Notes under the pieces: generated by a model | What the model was told of the DNA's origin: nothing | The model's input: the letters and a program-made list of their open reading frames with translations, nothing else | Database searches by the model: none | Translations under genes and position numbers: made by a program | Part shown: in pieces, positions 1-9,410 of the stretch | Layout of the letters: every line of letters begins with the position of its first letter | Numbering within the stretch: the first letter of the stretch is position 1 | Assembly (NCBI GenBank): GCA_032716605.1 | Contig: CM064480.1 | Span: forward strand, 46,034,400 to 46,098,399 | DNA: 64,000 nucleotides | From: Paralithodes platypus | Lineage: Eukaryota > Arthropoda > Malacostraca > Decapoda > Lithodidae | Direction: 5' to 3'

Positions 1-30
1 GTAGGAGAACCAGTGGGTTCCCATGGCTTT

Positions 31-249
31 TCATTCCATTTTTGAGGTGGAATTTTCGGAGCGTGTTTGGTAACAGTCATTGGTCGGTGACCTTGATGAC
101 TCATGGAACCGGTGATTGTTTTCCCTACTGTTGCATGCTTTACTGTCTGAACCTATTTTGCGCGTCAAGACATATTCATCAGCGAGTGTGGCAGCCTTCT
201 CGGGATTCGTGGTACCCTTTTCGAAGATATGTGAAGCTACTTCCCTATT
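31..249 (-). pseudogene. Gag of element A, C-terminal half
   Basis: This is the minus-strand continuation of the gag that starts at 6702. After the transposon and one ATT duplication are removed, the frame runs on directly, and its length matches the gag of element B without gaps between the LLED/LLEH motif and the shared VA pair. Downstream there is an ADEYVL motif corresponding to ADTYVL of B. A TGA at 31-33 stops the frame before any zinc knuckle. The gene is therefore broken by an insertion and by nonsense changes. It would have encoded the capsid part of a retrotransposon Gag that packages the element RNA in cytoplasmic particles. Confidence 0.7.
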
Positions 250-376
250 TAGTCCATGAGCCAGGCCAGATATCGGTACCACCTGGGGTGACTAAACACG
301 AATGGTACTAAAATGTTTAAAGAGTGACTGTAAGTACATTAAGATATGATAGCCTTCTCGCACTGGTAGCTTAGTC
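247..376 (+). repeat. Left target-site duplication (ATT) and left terminal inverted repeat of the Academ-like element
   Basis: ATT at 247-249 is repeated at 5839-5841. The terminal repeat starts TAGTCCATGAGCCA and continues imperfectly for about 125 bases. It includes ATATCGGTACCACC, GGGGTGACTA and GATATGATAGCC, all found in reverse complement at the right end. Confidence 0.85.
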
Positions 377-803
377 TAATTTTGTTGATGCAATAGGGGC
401 GCTACCCAAAAATAAAGATTTTTAGCGTGACGCTCGGCGTTTTCCTCATTTTCTTTAAAATCCATCACACAATCATCGCGAAACTTTGAACACCTATGTA
501 GAATTATATTCTCTACCAGAGTTGTTCCTAGGTATTTTTCAAATTTCCTCATATTTCGGAATATACTCTATATTTTGGGTATTTTCTCCTAAATCTAGAA
601 TAAATCCTTAAATATGGGGAACATTGAAAAATATATTCTAACAGCTCTTGTAGCTTATTTGATTCTCTACAAGAATTATTCCGATGTGTATTTCAAGTTT
701 CTCCATATTTAGGGGTTTATTTCATATTTGGGGATTTTTTGTTATATTTTGGGGATAATTTATTATTGGAAGGAGCAAACATATGTAGAGTGGTTTCCAT
801 GTA

Positions 804-2801
804 ATGTGTTTGTTTGTTCATGGTTTAATGGTGATATTTTTTGCAGGTGTGTGTCGACTGTTTGACGGCAGGATGGAACCATCTGCGAGGAAGAGAGCAC
901 GGATCGACTGTATCATCCACTGCTCTGATGATGACAGCGATGCTCTGGTGTCACCACAGGATTTGGACTCCTGGAACACATTGCTCAGGGCTGCAGAAAT
1001 CAGGCAGCATGATCCAGTCCTGGAAGCAGCCAAGGGCCTTGAAGAAGGAGGAATACCACACATACATTATCACCGTAAATGTCGTAGTCTCTTTACAATG
1101 AAGAAGTCACTGGATTCTATCCTTGCCAAGGGTGTCAAGATAGAATCAGCAAGCGTCGACCCCAGGAGGAGGGCATCAAGGGATGCCCCTAGTACTAGCA
1201 GGGTGTATGCCAAAGTATGTATCTTCTGCGAGAAGTCAAGCAAGTACATAAAAAACAACAAGACAAGGGAGCCACTCATACAGTGTGTTGAGCTACGAGC
1301 AGATGAGAAGATTCGCAGAGCAGCAATAAGGAAACTCAACCAGAGAATCCTTGGTTTAGTTAGCAGAGACCTTGTTGCTGCAGAGGGTCACTACCACAAG
1401 TCGTGCTACAAACTCTTCACAAAAGATGATTTCCCAGCGGCCGCCAGGTCGGGTGCAGGTGAAAATCAGGAAGAAAGCGAGGAAGCACGCTACGAAGAGG
1501 TTGAGACAGAAGCCCTCGAGGAACTCTGCTTGTATATAAGGACCAAATTATTCCCCAACCCAGAGGTACTGCCTATGACAAACCTCACATCTAGGCTTGA
1601 GAGATCCATGATGTCCCGTGGTATTATCCAACTGAAACCAGCGACAAAGAAACATGTTCGCCGAAAGATTGAAACCGAGTTTGGAGAATCACTACGCTTT
1701 GTCCCAGATGAGAAAGGAAAGCTTCTAATCTATCCACGCAGCCTCTCAATGGACGACCTTGCCCGGCAAGCACACAAAATGGCAAAAGACCTGCAAGAAG
1801 CAAGAGCAGCTAACTCTGAAGATGTCTTAACCAAAGCAGGAATGCAGCTGAGGAATGAGATCAATAAACAAGATGTGAGTCAGCCATGGCCTCCCGATAC
1901 AGATCAGAATGTCATTCCTGCAGCAGTCACTCAATTCCTGCACACCCTGCTGACAGGAGAGTGTGAGTGTGAAACTCCCTCTGAAAGAGCTCAACGTCTT
2001 GCCACTTCCTTTGGCAGTGACTTGGTCTTTGCTGTTACCAGTGGCAAGACAAAACCACCCAAGCACGTACTGCTGACCAATGCTGTAAAGTCTTTGACAG
2101 GAAACACAGAACTGATCCGAACTCTGAATCGTCTTGGTCACTGTGTGTCTTACTCAATGTTTGAGGAGATCGATACAGCCCTTTGTATCCAGAAGCTGGA
2201 ATGCTCAAAGGATGACATTCCACTGCCAGCAAACATCTACCCTGGTGTGTTCACAACCCTGGCCTGGGATAACATTGACCGACTTGAAGAGACCCTAAGT
2301 GGAGCAGGTACTTCTCATAGAGTCAATGGCATTGCTGTCCAGTCCAAGGTTGCAGGCTCTGTGCCAGAGAAAGTCCTGCCAGAGATTACCAAGTCCAAGA
2401 TAAGAAGCATCACTCAGACATCATCAATGCTGCCAATATACAATGTTGGGCGGCGGGCAGGGCCACCTAGGATTGAGACTGCGTATGTCGACACTACCAA
2501 GGAAGTCCAGGATTCAAAGACAAAGAACCATATCTGGCTTCTTACTCGAATGTCAGACCATGAGGACCAGTCCATCAGCAGTTGGACTGGGTTCAACATC
2601 AAAATGTGCAGAGACATTGCAGTGGTTCAGGACACTGTAAGCTACCTGCCCACTATCAATGCTCCCGCAACAGAAATGTCCACCGTTAATGAAATCTTGG
2701 AACAAACGCATGCTATCATGCAGTCCTTACAGCTTAACAAGATTGTGTGCGTGTTTGATCAAGCACTCTATGCCAAAGCTGCCGAAGTTATCTGGAAATA
2801 A
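804..2801 (+). CDS. Academ-like transposase, N-terminal part (to an in-frame stop)
   Basis: A 665-codon stretch ending in TAA at 2799-2801; the same frame resumes at once and runs to 5510. The likelier start is the ATG at 873, giving MEPSARKRARID, which includes a basic nuclear-localisation-like patch. Two Cys/His clusters follow: CIIHC (about residues 36-40) with HYHRKC (about 89-94), and VCIFC (about 139-143) with GHYHKSCY (about 196-203). Both end in the same H-x2-C-[YR] signature and look like zinc-binding, DNA-recognition modules. A charged linker follows, then a conserved-looking region ending near VFDQALYAKA, whose Asp could belong to an RNase H-type catalytic core (inference). Transposase would act in the nucleus on the terminal repeats. 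The stop may be a lesion or a readthrough site. Confidence 0.75.
   Translation: MCLFVHGLMVIFFAGVCRLFDGRMEPSARKRARIDCIIHCSDDDSDALVSPQDLDSWNTLLRAAEIRQHDPVLEAAKGLEEGGIPHIHYHRKCRSLFTMKKSLDSILAKGVKIESASVDPRRRASRDAPSTSRVYAKVCIFCEKSSKYIKNNKTREPLIQCVELRADEKIRRAAIRKLNQRILGLVSRDLVAAEGHYHKSCYKLFTKDDFPAAARSGAGENQEESEEARYEEVETEALEELCLYIRTKLFPNPEVLPMTNLTSRLERSMMSRGIIQLKPATKKHVRRKIETEFGESLRFVPDEKGKLLIYPRSLSMDDLARQAHKMAKDLQEARAANSEDVLTKAGMQLRNEINKQDVSQPWPPDTDQNVIPAAVTQFLHTLLTGECECETPSERAQRLATSFGSDLVFAVTSGKTKPPKHVLLTNAVKSLTGNTELIRTLNRLGHCVSYSMFEEIDTALCIQKLECSKDDIPLPANIYPGVFTTLAWDNIDRLEETLSGAGTSHRVNGIAVQSKVAGSVPEKVLPEITKSKIRSITQTSSMLPIYNVGRRAGPPRIETAYVDTTKEVQDSKTKNHIWLLTRMSDHEDQSISSWTGFNIKMCRDIAVVQDTVSYLPTINAPATEMSTVNEILEQTHAIMQSLQLNKIVCVFDQALYAKAAEVIWK
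836..846 (+). other. Candidate 3' splice site near the transposase start
   Basis: A T-rich tract ending in TTTTTTGCAG precedes the ATG at 873 that begins MEPSARKRARID. Codons between 804 and 872 (hydrophobic, with no clear motif) may be intronic, with an upstream exon somewhere in 377-800. This is a pattern-based guess. Confidence 0.35.
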
Positions 2802-2828
2802 GAGAAGTTCAAGAACATTATCATCAGG

Positions 2829-5510
2829 ATGGGCGTCTTCCACACAATCTGTAATCTCATCTCCACCATAGGAAAGAGGTTTCAAGATGCAGGTCTTAGA
2901 GATCTGTGTGTGGAATCAGGTATCATCGCAGAAGGATCAGTGTCAGGAGTGATGAACGGCAAGAGGTACAACAGAGCAGTGAGACTACACAAGCTCGTGT
3001 ATGAAGCACTGATGAGGCTTGCATGGAAAGGCTTCCTTTCATGGCTAGAAGAAAACCATTCAAGGGACATACACCATCTAGATGAAACACTGAAGGACAT
3101 CAACAGCTTTCACAGCAATGTGTCTCAGGGACTCTTTCAAGAGCTGATGGAGAGTGAATCATGCACACATATCATGAAGCTTTTCCAAGTTTATCTTGAG
3201 ACCCTCAGAGATGAACACAACCTCTCAGCATTCTGGATGTCATACCTGGACATGGTTGAGATCATGCTGGACTTAATTCGAGCCTCCAGAGAAGGCAACT
3301 GGATGCTCCACCTAGGAGCAATCCGACAGATGATACCGTGGTGTTTTGCCTATGACAAAGTGAACTATGCCCGGTTCCTAACCTACTACTATGCCTTGAT
3401 GTCTCGACTGCCCATTGAACACCCAGAGGTCCATGAACACTTCATGCAAGGTGGCTTTTCGGTCCAGATCGGTAGCAAGAATCCCTTTGGACGGATCCCT
3501 GTGGACCAGACAATCGAAGAGACGATCAACAAAGACACCCAGACACCAGGGGGCACAAAAGGCTTCAGCCTGAAAGGCGGAGCTGTCGCCAGGTACTACC
3601 TGACATCGGAGTATCGCAGCAGGTACTTAAGGCAGCTCAGGACTATGGTAGTAGGCCAAAAGTATACTGACTTCAGCCACCCAGACCTACAGATGCCCAG
3701 GATTAGAAGAGATGAGGCCGATGTCCAATCTTTAGTTCAACTGATGGAGACCAGCTGGTTGAACCCCTTCAACGCAGAGCAAGAAGATCTTGTCAGTTTG
3801 TCAACTGCGACTATGGCACCACCAGAAGTTGTCAAAGACCTTCTAGGGGCCTACAGAATAGGAGAGGATGCATATCAAGCCTTCAAGGAAGAGCGCCTGG
3901 AGATCGATACGCCAACTATACAGTTTCATGACACGATGACGAAGACGAAACTGAGAACGTTCACTAACATCAGAATGAAGCCACGCTCACAAGACCATGC
4001 CAAGGAGGTTATCTTAAAGGCTGACAGGAACCTATTTGGCCAGATGATCCTTGTTGCCGAGAACAGAAAGCTCAAAATGAGTGATGTCTTGGCTCATCCC
4101 CTGGGGCCTTTGCCTTGGTCACTTGCCAGCGGTGATGGGTCTCTCCGCAAGACCAACAAGGCTGCCCTCGCAAAGGAGTTAGAGAGGAATGTTTCTCCTG
4201 CAGAAGTGATACCCGAGCCCTCTGCTACCATAATTGATGGGATGAGCCTGGTCCACAAACTGAAGGGAAACGACAAAACTTTTTCACAGCTTGCAGGTAC
4301 AGCACTGAGTCACGCTGTTCATGAAGGTGCTAAGAGCAGGCGCATTGATGTTGTGTTTGATATCTACAAGGAGACATCCATCAAGGATGAAGAACGAGCC
4401 AAAAGAAGTGCAGGCACAGGAATTCATTTCAAGAACATTCAACCTGGGCACAACATCCAGCAGTGGAGAAAGTTACTCGGTAGTTCCTCCAACAAGGCAA
4501 GTCTTATCAAGTTCTTGGTAGAAGAATGGAAGGCACCACAGCACAGGGAGAAGCTCAAGGACAAGGAGCTGTATGTCACATGTGAGCAGCGCTGCTTCAA
4601 GATCACCAAAGAGCAGTGGGAAGAGGCTCCTGAGCTTAAGTCAACTCAAGAAGAAGCAGACACACGCCTTCTTCTCCATGCACTTCATGCAGCAGAATCT
4701 GGGAACAAGTCTGTCATCATCACTGCAGAAGATACAGATGTCATGGTGTTGTGTCTTGGCATGTGCCACAAGATCCCATCCCATCTGTTCCAGAAGTGCG
4801 GGACGAAGAACCGGACAAGATTCCTGGATATCACCACACTGAGCCGCACACTGGGAGGCAGCGTGTGTGATTCATTGATTGGTATGCATGCCTTTACAGG
4901 CTGTGATACCGTCAGTGCATTCGCTGGCCGAGGGAAGATGACGACACTCAAGCAGGTGAAGATGGACAAGACATACCAGCATGCTTTTCACGAACTTGGA
5001 TGCTCATGGGAAGTGTCTCCTGAACTCTTTGAGAAGCTACAGGAAATCACCTGCCACATGTACCTACCATCTACCCACACAACTAAGGTAAACAAGCTTC
5101 GGTATGAGCTGTTCTGTGCAAGATGTGGAGAGGTAGAGTCAAGTCAACTCCCTCCTTGTGAGGACTGCCTCTTCATGCATGCACTGCGTGCAAACTACCA
5201 GGCTGCGATCTGGAGGAGAAGTCTTCAGAGCCAGCCATTTGTTGCGAACCCAACAGACTGCGGTTGGATGACAGATGAGGACGGTAAGCTTGCCGTCAAC
5301 TGGATGCGAGGCTCACCAGCACCAGATGCTGTTATGCAGCTACTGTCTTGCAAGTGTGTGCGGTCATGCGAACTCCCTAAGTGTACTTGCCTCAGCAATG
5401 GTCTAAAATGCACGGACATGTGCAGGTTACAGACATGTCAGAACAAGGCTATTGAAGAAGAGCCGGTGGCTCAACAGTCAGATTCCGAGTCTGACGTAGA
5501 TGATAATTAG
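2829..5510 (+). CDS. Academ-like transposase, C-terminal part with XPG/FEN-like nuclease and Cys8 cluster
   Basis: This is in the same frame as the preceding part; only nine codons separate the TAA from this ATG, which is probably not a real start. Motifs, numbered from codon 804: VFHTICNL just after the stop; FAYDKVNYAR and QTIEETIN in the middle, a plausible acidic core; then an XPG/FEN-type nuclease. The nuclease shows IIDGMSLVH (Asp about 1145), VVFDIYKE followed by EERAKRS as in FEN1, QEEADTR (acidic about 1284-1286), AEDTDVMVL (Asp about 1310 and 1312) and FTGCDTVSAFAGRGK (Asp about 1368). The C-terminus has eight cysteines at about 1516-1545 (CKC..C..CTC..C..C..C), resembling a CXC zinc cluster. 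The acidic residues expected for metal-dependent cleavage are all present. Frame and nuclease are intact apart from the upstream stop. Confidence 0.78.
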   Translation: MGVFHTICNLISTIGKRFQDAGLRDLCVESGIIAEGSVSGVMNGKRYNRAVRLHKLVYEALMRLAWKGFLSWLEENHSRDIHHLDETLKDINSFHSNVSQGLFQELMESESCTHIMKLFQVYLETLRDEHNLSAFWMSYLDMVEIMLDLIRASREGNWMLHLGAIRQMIPWCFAYDKVNYARFLTYYYALMSRLPIEHPEVHEHFMQGGFSVQIGSKNPFGRIPVDQTIEETINKDTQTPGGTKGFSLKGGAVARYYLTSEYRSRYLRQLRTMVVGQKYTDFSHPDLQMPRIRRDEADVQSLVQLMETSWLNPFNAEQEDLVSLSTATMAPPEVVKDLLGAYRIGEDAYQAFKEERLEIDTPTIQFHDTMTKTKLRTFTNIRMKPRSQDHAKEVILKADRNLFGQMILVAENRKLKMSDVLAHPLGPLPWSLASGDGSLRKTNKAALAKELERNVSPAEVIPEPSATIIDGMSLVHKLKGNDKTFSQLAGTALSHAVHEGAKSRRIDVVFDIYKETSIKDEERAKRSAGTGIHFKNIQPGHNIQQWRKLLGSSSNKASLIKFLVEEWKAPQHREKLKDKELYVTCEQRCFKITKEQWEEAPELKSTQEEADTRLLLHALHAAESGNKSVIITAEDTDVMVLCLGMCHKIPSHLFQKCGTKNRTRFLDITTLSRTLGGSVCDSLIGMHAFTGCDTVSAFAGRGKMTTLKQVKMDKTYQHAFHELGCSWEVSPELFEKLQEITCHMYLPSTHTTKVNKLRYELFCARCGEVESSQLPPCEDCLFMHALRANYQAAIWRRSLQSQPFVANPTDCGWMTDEDGKLAVNWMRGSPAPDAVMQLLSCKCVRSCELPKCTCLSNGLKCTDMCRLQTCQNKAIEEEPVAQQSDSESDVDDN

Positions 5511-5578
5511 GAGTAGTAATTTGCCATAATAGTATGTACAAGCCCATGGCATGCTTAGTGTGTATTTACAGGACTTGT

Positions 5579-5584
5579 ATTAAA
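5579..5584 (+). other. Candidate poly(A) signal ATTAAA of the transposase gene
   Basis: ATTAAA lies about 70 bases past the stop codon at 5508-5510 and inside the element, in the right place for 3' end formation. Confidence 0.4.
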
Positions 5585-5702
5585 TGTGACAATTACTATA
5601 TGCATTTTGTTGACATTTAGGCATTCCTGTCCCCAAATTTGACATTTTAAAAAATTTCGGAATTTTCGGTAGGGTATGTCTATTCAAGAAGTGATAACGA
5701 CC

Positions 5703-5841
5703 ATTAAGCTACCAATGTGCAAGGGCTATCATATCAAAACATAAACTAGAGACATGTAGCAAGCTAAAAACACCTAAGAGAATTAGTCACCCCGGGTGGT
5801 ACCGATATCCCAAAATTCGGGTCTTGGCTCATGGACTAATT
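5703..5841 (-). repeat. Right terminal inverted repeat and ATT duplication of the Academ-like element
   Basis: Read on the minus strand from 5838 this begins TAGTCCATGAGCCA, like the left end. It carries a 9-base insertion and then GATATCGGTACCACC and GGGGTGACTA; GATATGATAGCC recurs near the inner end. ATT at 5839-5841 is the second copy of the target duplication. Confidence 0.85.
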
Positions 5842-6702
5842 GACTGTCCTACAGAAATCCTCCAAAAGAAAGAGCTCAAACATTTTCTCATAGTTATCTT
5901 AGATCTCCCGAGAACGCAGCCACCTGTTTAGCTCCTTTTTCTTCTCATACATGAACTCCACATGCGTCAAATAATTTGTTTTATAGTGATTCCTAAACTG
6001 TAGATGGTAAGCTTCAGGCACTAATTCGTAGGCATGTAGAATGGTTTCCTTTACAGTCTCATAATCATCACTCTGATCCACGGAAAGAGCAGTGTAGGCA
6101 GCAAAAGCCTTTCCCTTTAACCCACTTTGTAACAAAAGAGCCCATTTCTCCCTAGGCCAGCCCATGTTGCTCGCGACTTTCTCAAAAGCCAAGAAGTACC
6201 CAGTAGGATCTGCCTCACTAAACGTTGGCACCATACGAACGTGTTTAGTGACATCAAACGCACCGCCACCTCTCTGCCCATTCCGTGGTGTCCCGTTAGA
6301 GCACTCAAGTTTTCTCTCCTCCAATTTAAGTTTCGCCTGTTCTGTGTTTTGTTTTTCCTGTTCTATTTGAAGTCTCGCCCGTTCGGTTTGTTGTTTGGCT
6401 AACTCCAGTTGCAATCTGAGCAACTATACCTGGTCGTTTGTGTTTTGTACCGGTTGTGATTGTGGTGTGTCTGTCACAATCTGTACCCCAGTGGCATCTA
6501 TCCCATCCCTGGTGGTGGAAACTAGCCCTAGTTTCTCTAACACCCACGACAATAACTCCGCCTTAGTATCAGGGACTAAGCTATCAATCTCCAATTTGTC
6601 TGCCACTAGTTTAAGCTCCTGCTTAGCAAGGCTAGAGACATTCTCGTAAGTGGGATCTGAGTTAAGAAACCTTTCTACGTCCTCATCGCTCATAAGAAAC
6701 AT
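5842..6702 (-). pseudogene. Gag of element A, N-terminal half
   Basis: The minus-strand frame starts with ATG at 6700-6702 (MFLMSDEDVERF) and reads an acidic domain with SDPTYENVSS, matching the MPDLINDEDAQVF start of element B. A TAG at 6424-6426 interrupts the same frame. After it come a Gln/Glu-rich coiled-coil-like stretch (LELAKQQTERARLQ), a FDVTKHVRMVPTFSE segment and a capsid-like region with YELVPEAYHLQFR, the counterpart of YQLQPEAYRQSFR in B. A second stop follows SREI near 5899. The remainder continues at 31-249 beyond the inserted transposon. It would encode the structural Gag protein; it is inactive because of two nonsense codons and the insertion. Confidence 0.8.
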
Positions 6703-6913
6703 CTTGGCCTGTTTTAATTGATCCGATTAAAGCAAAAACAAAATCGAATTCATGTACCAGAAACGAGAGATGAGTAGCAATGCAGTACACCAACAAATCG
6801 TTTGAGTTGTGATTTCAGTGAAAAGCAAAAACAAATGTTTTAACATTGCTTAAGTTCGAGTCCCGGTGAACAGTCGCAAACAGTTGCGGGTACAAGCTCG
6901 TATAATCCGGGCT

Positions 6914-6924
6914 CAAGGTCGCCA
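6914..6924 (-). promoter_or_regulatory. Primer-binding site of element A
   Basis: On the minus strand TGGCGACCTTG lies six bases inside the LTR edge. Elements B, C and D have TGGTGACCTTG or TGGCGACCTTA in the same place, so the same kind of tRNA primer is likely. Confidence 0.6.
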
Positions 6925-6930
6925 AATTCT

Positions 6931-7889
6931 TGTCACGGCCCTACGGTGTTGAACCCAAGAGATTAAAATTCAAACACCGGCAACACACAATCTGACTACG
7001 TATATAACTTCAAATTGATTGTTAACACAACAATGAAGAAAAGGATGATATCAAACACCACTAATTTTCGTATTAATTAAGTTATAATTAACTAGGGTAA
7101 ATGAACAGGTTGACAAGCACAATAACTCAGTTAATCAAAGCAATGATCTTTGACACAAAGTACGACACCAGAAGAAACACCAGAGTAACAGTGAATAAGA
7201 ATTGACTAAACACACCGAATGAAAGATTTAAGTAAATGCACTCGTTGCAAGGAATAAACACACTGAGAGGACACTGAAGACAAACGGTTAATCAACACTT
7301 AGTACACTGAACATACACTGTGAATCACAACTCAACACACGACACCATATAATACCACCACGGTGTAACACACACAAACACCACTCACGGATATTTAATT
7401 AACATTGATTGACAGGCTACCGTGTTTTGATAATTATCGCCAGATAACGCTCGGACGACGTACGTACTCAAGGACACGAATCAGTGTCCACTAGACAAAC
7501 AAACAAAACACACACCAAATATATGGAGTACCACACACTATAGGGCTCGTTACACATACACAATATATAAATACTGTCTCATCTCCCTTCTAAGGATACC
7601 AAACATTACACTCACCTAAGTGTCTTAACTCACGAAACTAGGAAGTCAGCAAACACGAACAGACAAGGGCGGATGGAGTCACACGAGTCTTTTAACAGAG
7701 TCACACGGGCTTCTTATAATATCTCTCATGCCGTGGGAAACATCTTCTCTCACGGCTCCAATATGTCAATATGCCCATAAATTTTCCTTTCCCACGAACT
7801 CTCTTCGGTGGTCAATACTGCCAGATACCCGGCAGTGTTTGTGTAGATTAGCGCTGAGTCTCCCTGCTCTCCTCCCGCTACACATCACA
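6931..7889 (-). repeat. LTR of element A (5' LTR relative to its gag)
   Basis: The plus strand starts TGTCACGGCC and ends CATCACA, the expected TG..CA ends in either orientation. The inner edge is fixed by the primer-binding site. The outer edge, next to a short (AT)n, is less certain because the partner LTR is outside the window. Confidence 0.55.
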
Positions 7890-9410
7890 ATATATATATA
7901 TACTTAAAATCAATAAAAATACATAAATAAGTAAGGAACAAAGTGCATATTCTTAGGCATGGTTTAATCGGCCCAAGTCTTTTTAGGCCTTTTTCTTGAC
8001 GTTGGCCTTTCTTGCACTCAACTGGAGATTGTAGAAAAGTTAATTACTCTCTCTCTCTCTGCCATAGCTAGCCCTGTACCGTACCTGTCATTAGCGAGGC
8101 GTCCTGGTTGGTGGCAATATCATGGTCCTCTGGTCGCTGATTGGCTGCCATTAGTGTGTCAGGGAAGCCATTACGTACCCTCCCACTCCCTCTAACACAC
8201 TCACACACACACCCTTCCCGCACACACACTCACACATATACATATATACACACAGCAGAATCATAACATTCATGGTTATTTAAGTACTGAACCCTCTCTT
8301 TACCCCCCAAAAAAGTGTAAGCATAGGAAGTACACCAATATTATTTTAATGCCGTGTACCTAGAGTTCTTTTGCGTTACTTACAGTATACAATTAAACAT
8401 TATAAGGAGAGGGGTTTAACTCTATTGAAAATACTTAAACTTTAGAACAGAAACACATATACAGTTTATATGAGTTTATTAGTAAAAAAAGTAGTAATAC
8501 TAGAGACAGTAACTATACAATACAATACGATGGGAATGAAAAACCTTACAAAAGAATACAATATATGAAATAGAATAGAATCCACAAGAGAGATAGATTA
8601 GGTTTGTTGAAAGTTGGGTAATGTATCTGACTGTATAGCGAGTGGTGTGTGTAGGAGTCATTTACGCTAATCAAACAAAACTATATCTCAGTGGACGCTG
8701 GTGGAGTCGTCGACGTAACTTAAGGTATAAACATCTTTTGCCAAGTGGTAAAGGAGATAGCATGTGTACTGTATTATACTTTTATGATAAATCGGGATCC
8801 TAAAACAGGAAACAGCAAGTACTACGATAATTCTTTAATTCAAAATCTTAACCCCTTGAGTACCAGCGATGCACGTTATGCGTCGCCTATGTATGTAATG
8901 CTAAACCTCAGCGATGCAATGTTTGCATTCGCGTTAATTACTCTTGTCCTATGGCACCTAGAGGGCTCAGATTTATATGGGAACTGCTTTAGTACCCCAC
9001 ACAATAATACCGATGGTTGGAAACCCTCCAAGTCCAGGTGCGTGCGGGAGTGATTTTCCAGTATTTTGCCTACCCATTTCCCCATGTTAATTGCGAATTT
9101 CAGCCACCCCGCAGGATCCCTAAATGGCCTAGGTGAGCTGGTGCTCGGGGGGTTAAGGATTTCCTGGGGATAGCAGGTAAAGGGTAGGGTCGTGTCTTGT
9201 CTTCTACAGGTGAGTGAAAGGGGGAAGCCAAGGGTAGGTCTCGCAGCATCATCTCCCTGTTTCTTTTTCTTTGTCTTCTTGTCATAGGCTAGAGGACATG
9301 GCAGATCCCAAGTGCGACTGTAAATGGGTTGGTCCAAAGTATGGCGCCACCGGTTGGCAGGAGGACTGGTCGACGTTGACTGGAGAGAAGGACTCATCCA
9401 TTCAAAGTGG
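7890..9410. other. Region without a recognised gene; microsatellites and one dispersed repeat
   Basis: It holds (AT)n at 7892-7902, (CT)n at 8045-8060, and (CA)n with CA-rich text at 8195-8255. The segment 7955-8060 resembles 19405-19515. Short open frames around 8745-9430 show no family motif, and both strands are equally open, so I do not call genes. Confidence 0.6.
7955..8060 (+). repeat. Dispersed ~105-bp repeat ahead of a (CT)n tract, copy 1
   Basis: GACGTTGGC, TTTCTTGCACTCAAC and GGAGATT recur in order at 19405-19515, and both copies run into CT-rich simple sequence. Confidence 0.55.

Larger units (their letters stand above)
250..5838 (+). mobile_element. Academ-like DNA transposon, near-complete autonomous copy
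   Basis: A 5,589-bp unit bounded by long imperfect terminal inverted repeats and a 3-bp duplication (ATT). It contains one long plus-strand frame with a single internal stop. The Academ superfamily is known for 3- to 4-bp duplications and a very large transposase that can carry an XPG-like nuclease and a Cys8 zinc cluster. All three are visible here, and I see no helicase motifs. Excising 250-5838 plus one ATT restores the gag frame of element A exactly, which confirms both ends. The alternative is a related unnamed superfamily with the same nuclease. Confidence 0.75.
1..7889 (-). mobile_element. LTR retrotransposon A (Ty3/gypsy class), partial, split by a DNA transposon
   Basis: The minus strand carries, in order from high to low coordinates, a probable 5' LTR (6931-7889), a primer-binding site, a leader and a gag gene that runs off the left edge. 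Gag aligns with those of elements B and C in this window: an acidic N-terminus with a SDPTY motif, then a capsid-like region with the pattern LLE-x-F. The body is interrupted at 250-5838 by the Academ-like transposon. Protease, integrase and reverse transcriptase would lie outside the window, so the pol order of this copy cannot be seen. Membership in the same lineage as B is inferred from gag alone. Confidence 0.75.

Noticed and set aside
804..872. First Met at 804 as the start of the transposase
   Set aside because: The 23 codons before MEPSARKR are hydrophobic and T-rich and contain a splice-acceptor-like tract; the ATG at 873 is preferred, though not proven.
250..5838. PIF/Harbinger assignment for the 3-bp-duplication transposon
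   Set aside because: Harbinger elements use TWA targets, have a much smaller transposase plus a separate Myb-like protein, and lack an XPG-like nuclease.
6845..6865. GTTCGAGTCCCGG, a B-box-like tRNA motif in the leader of element A
   Set aside because: No A box at the right distance and no cloverleaf; it lies between the LTR and gag.
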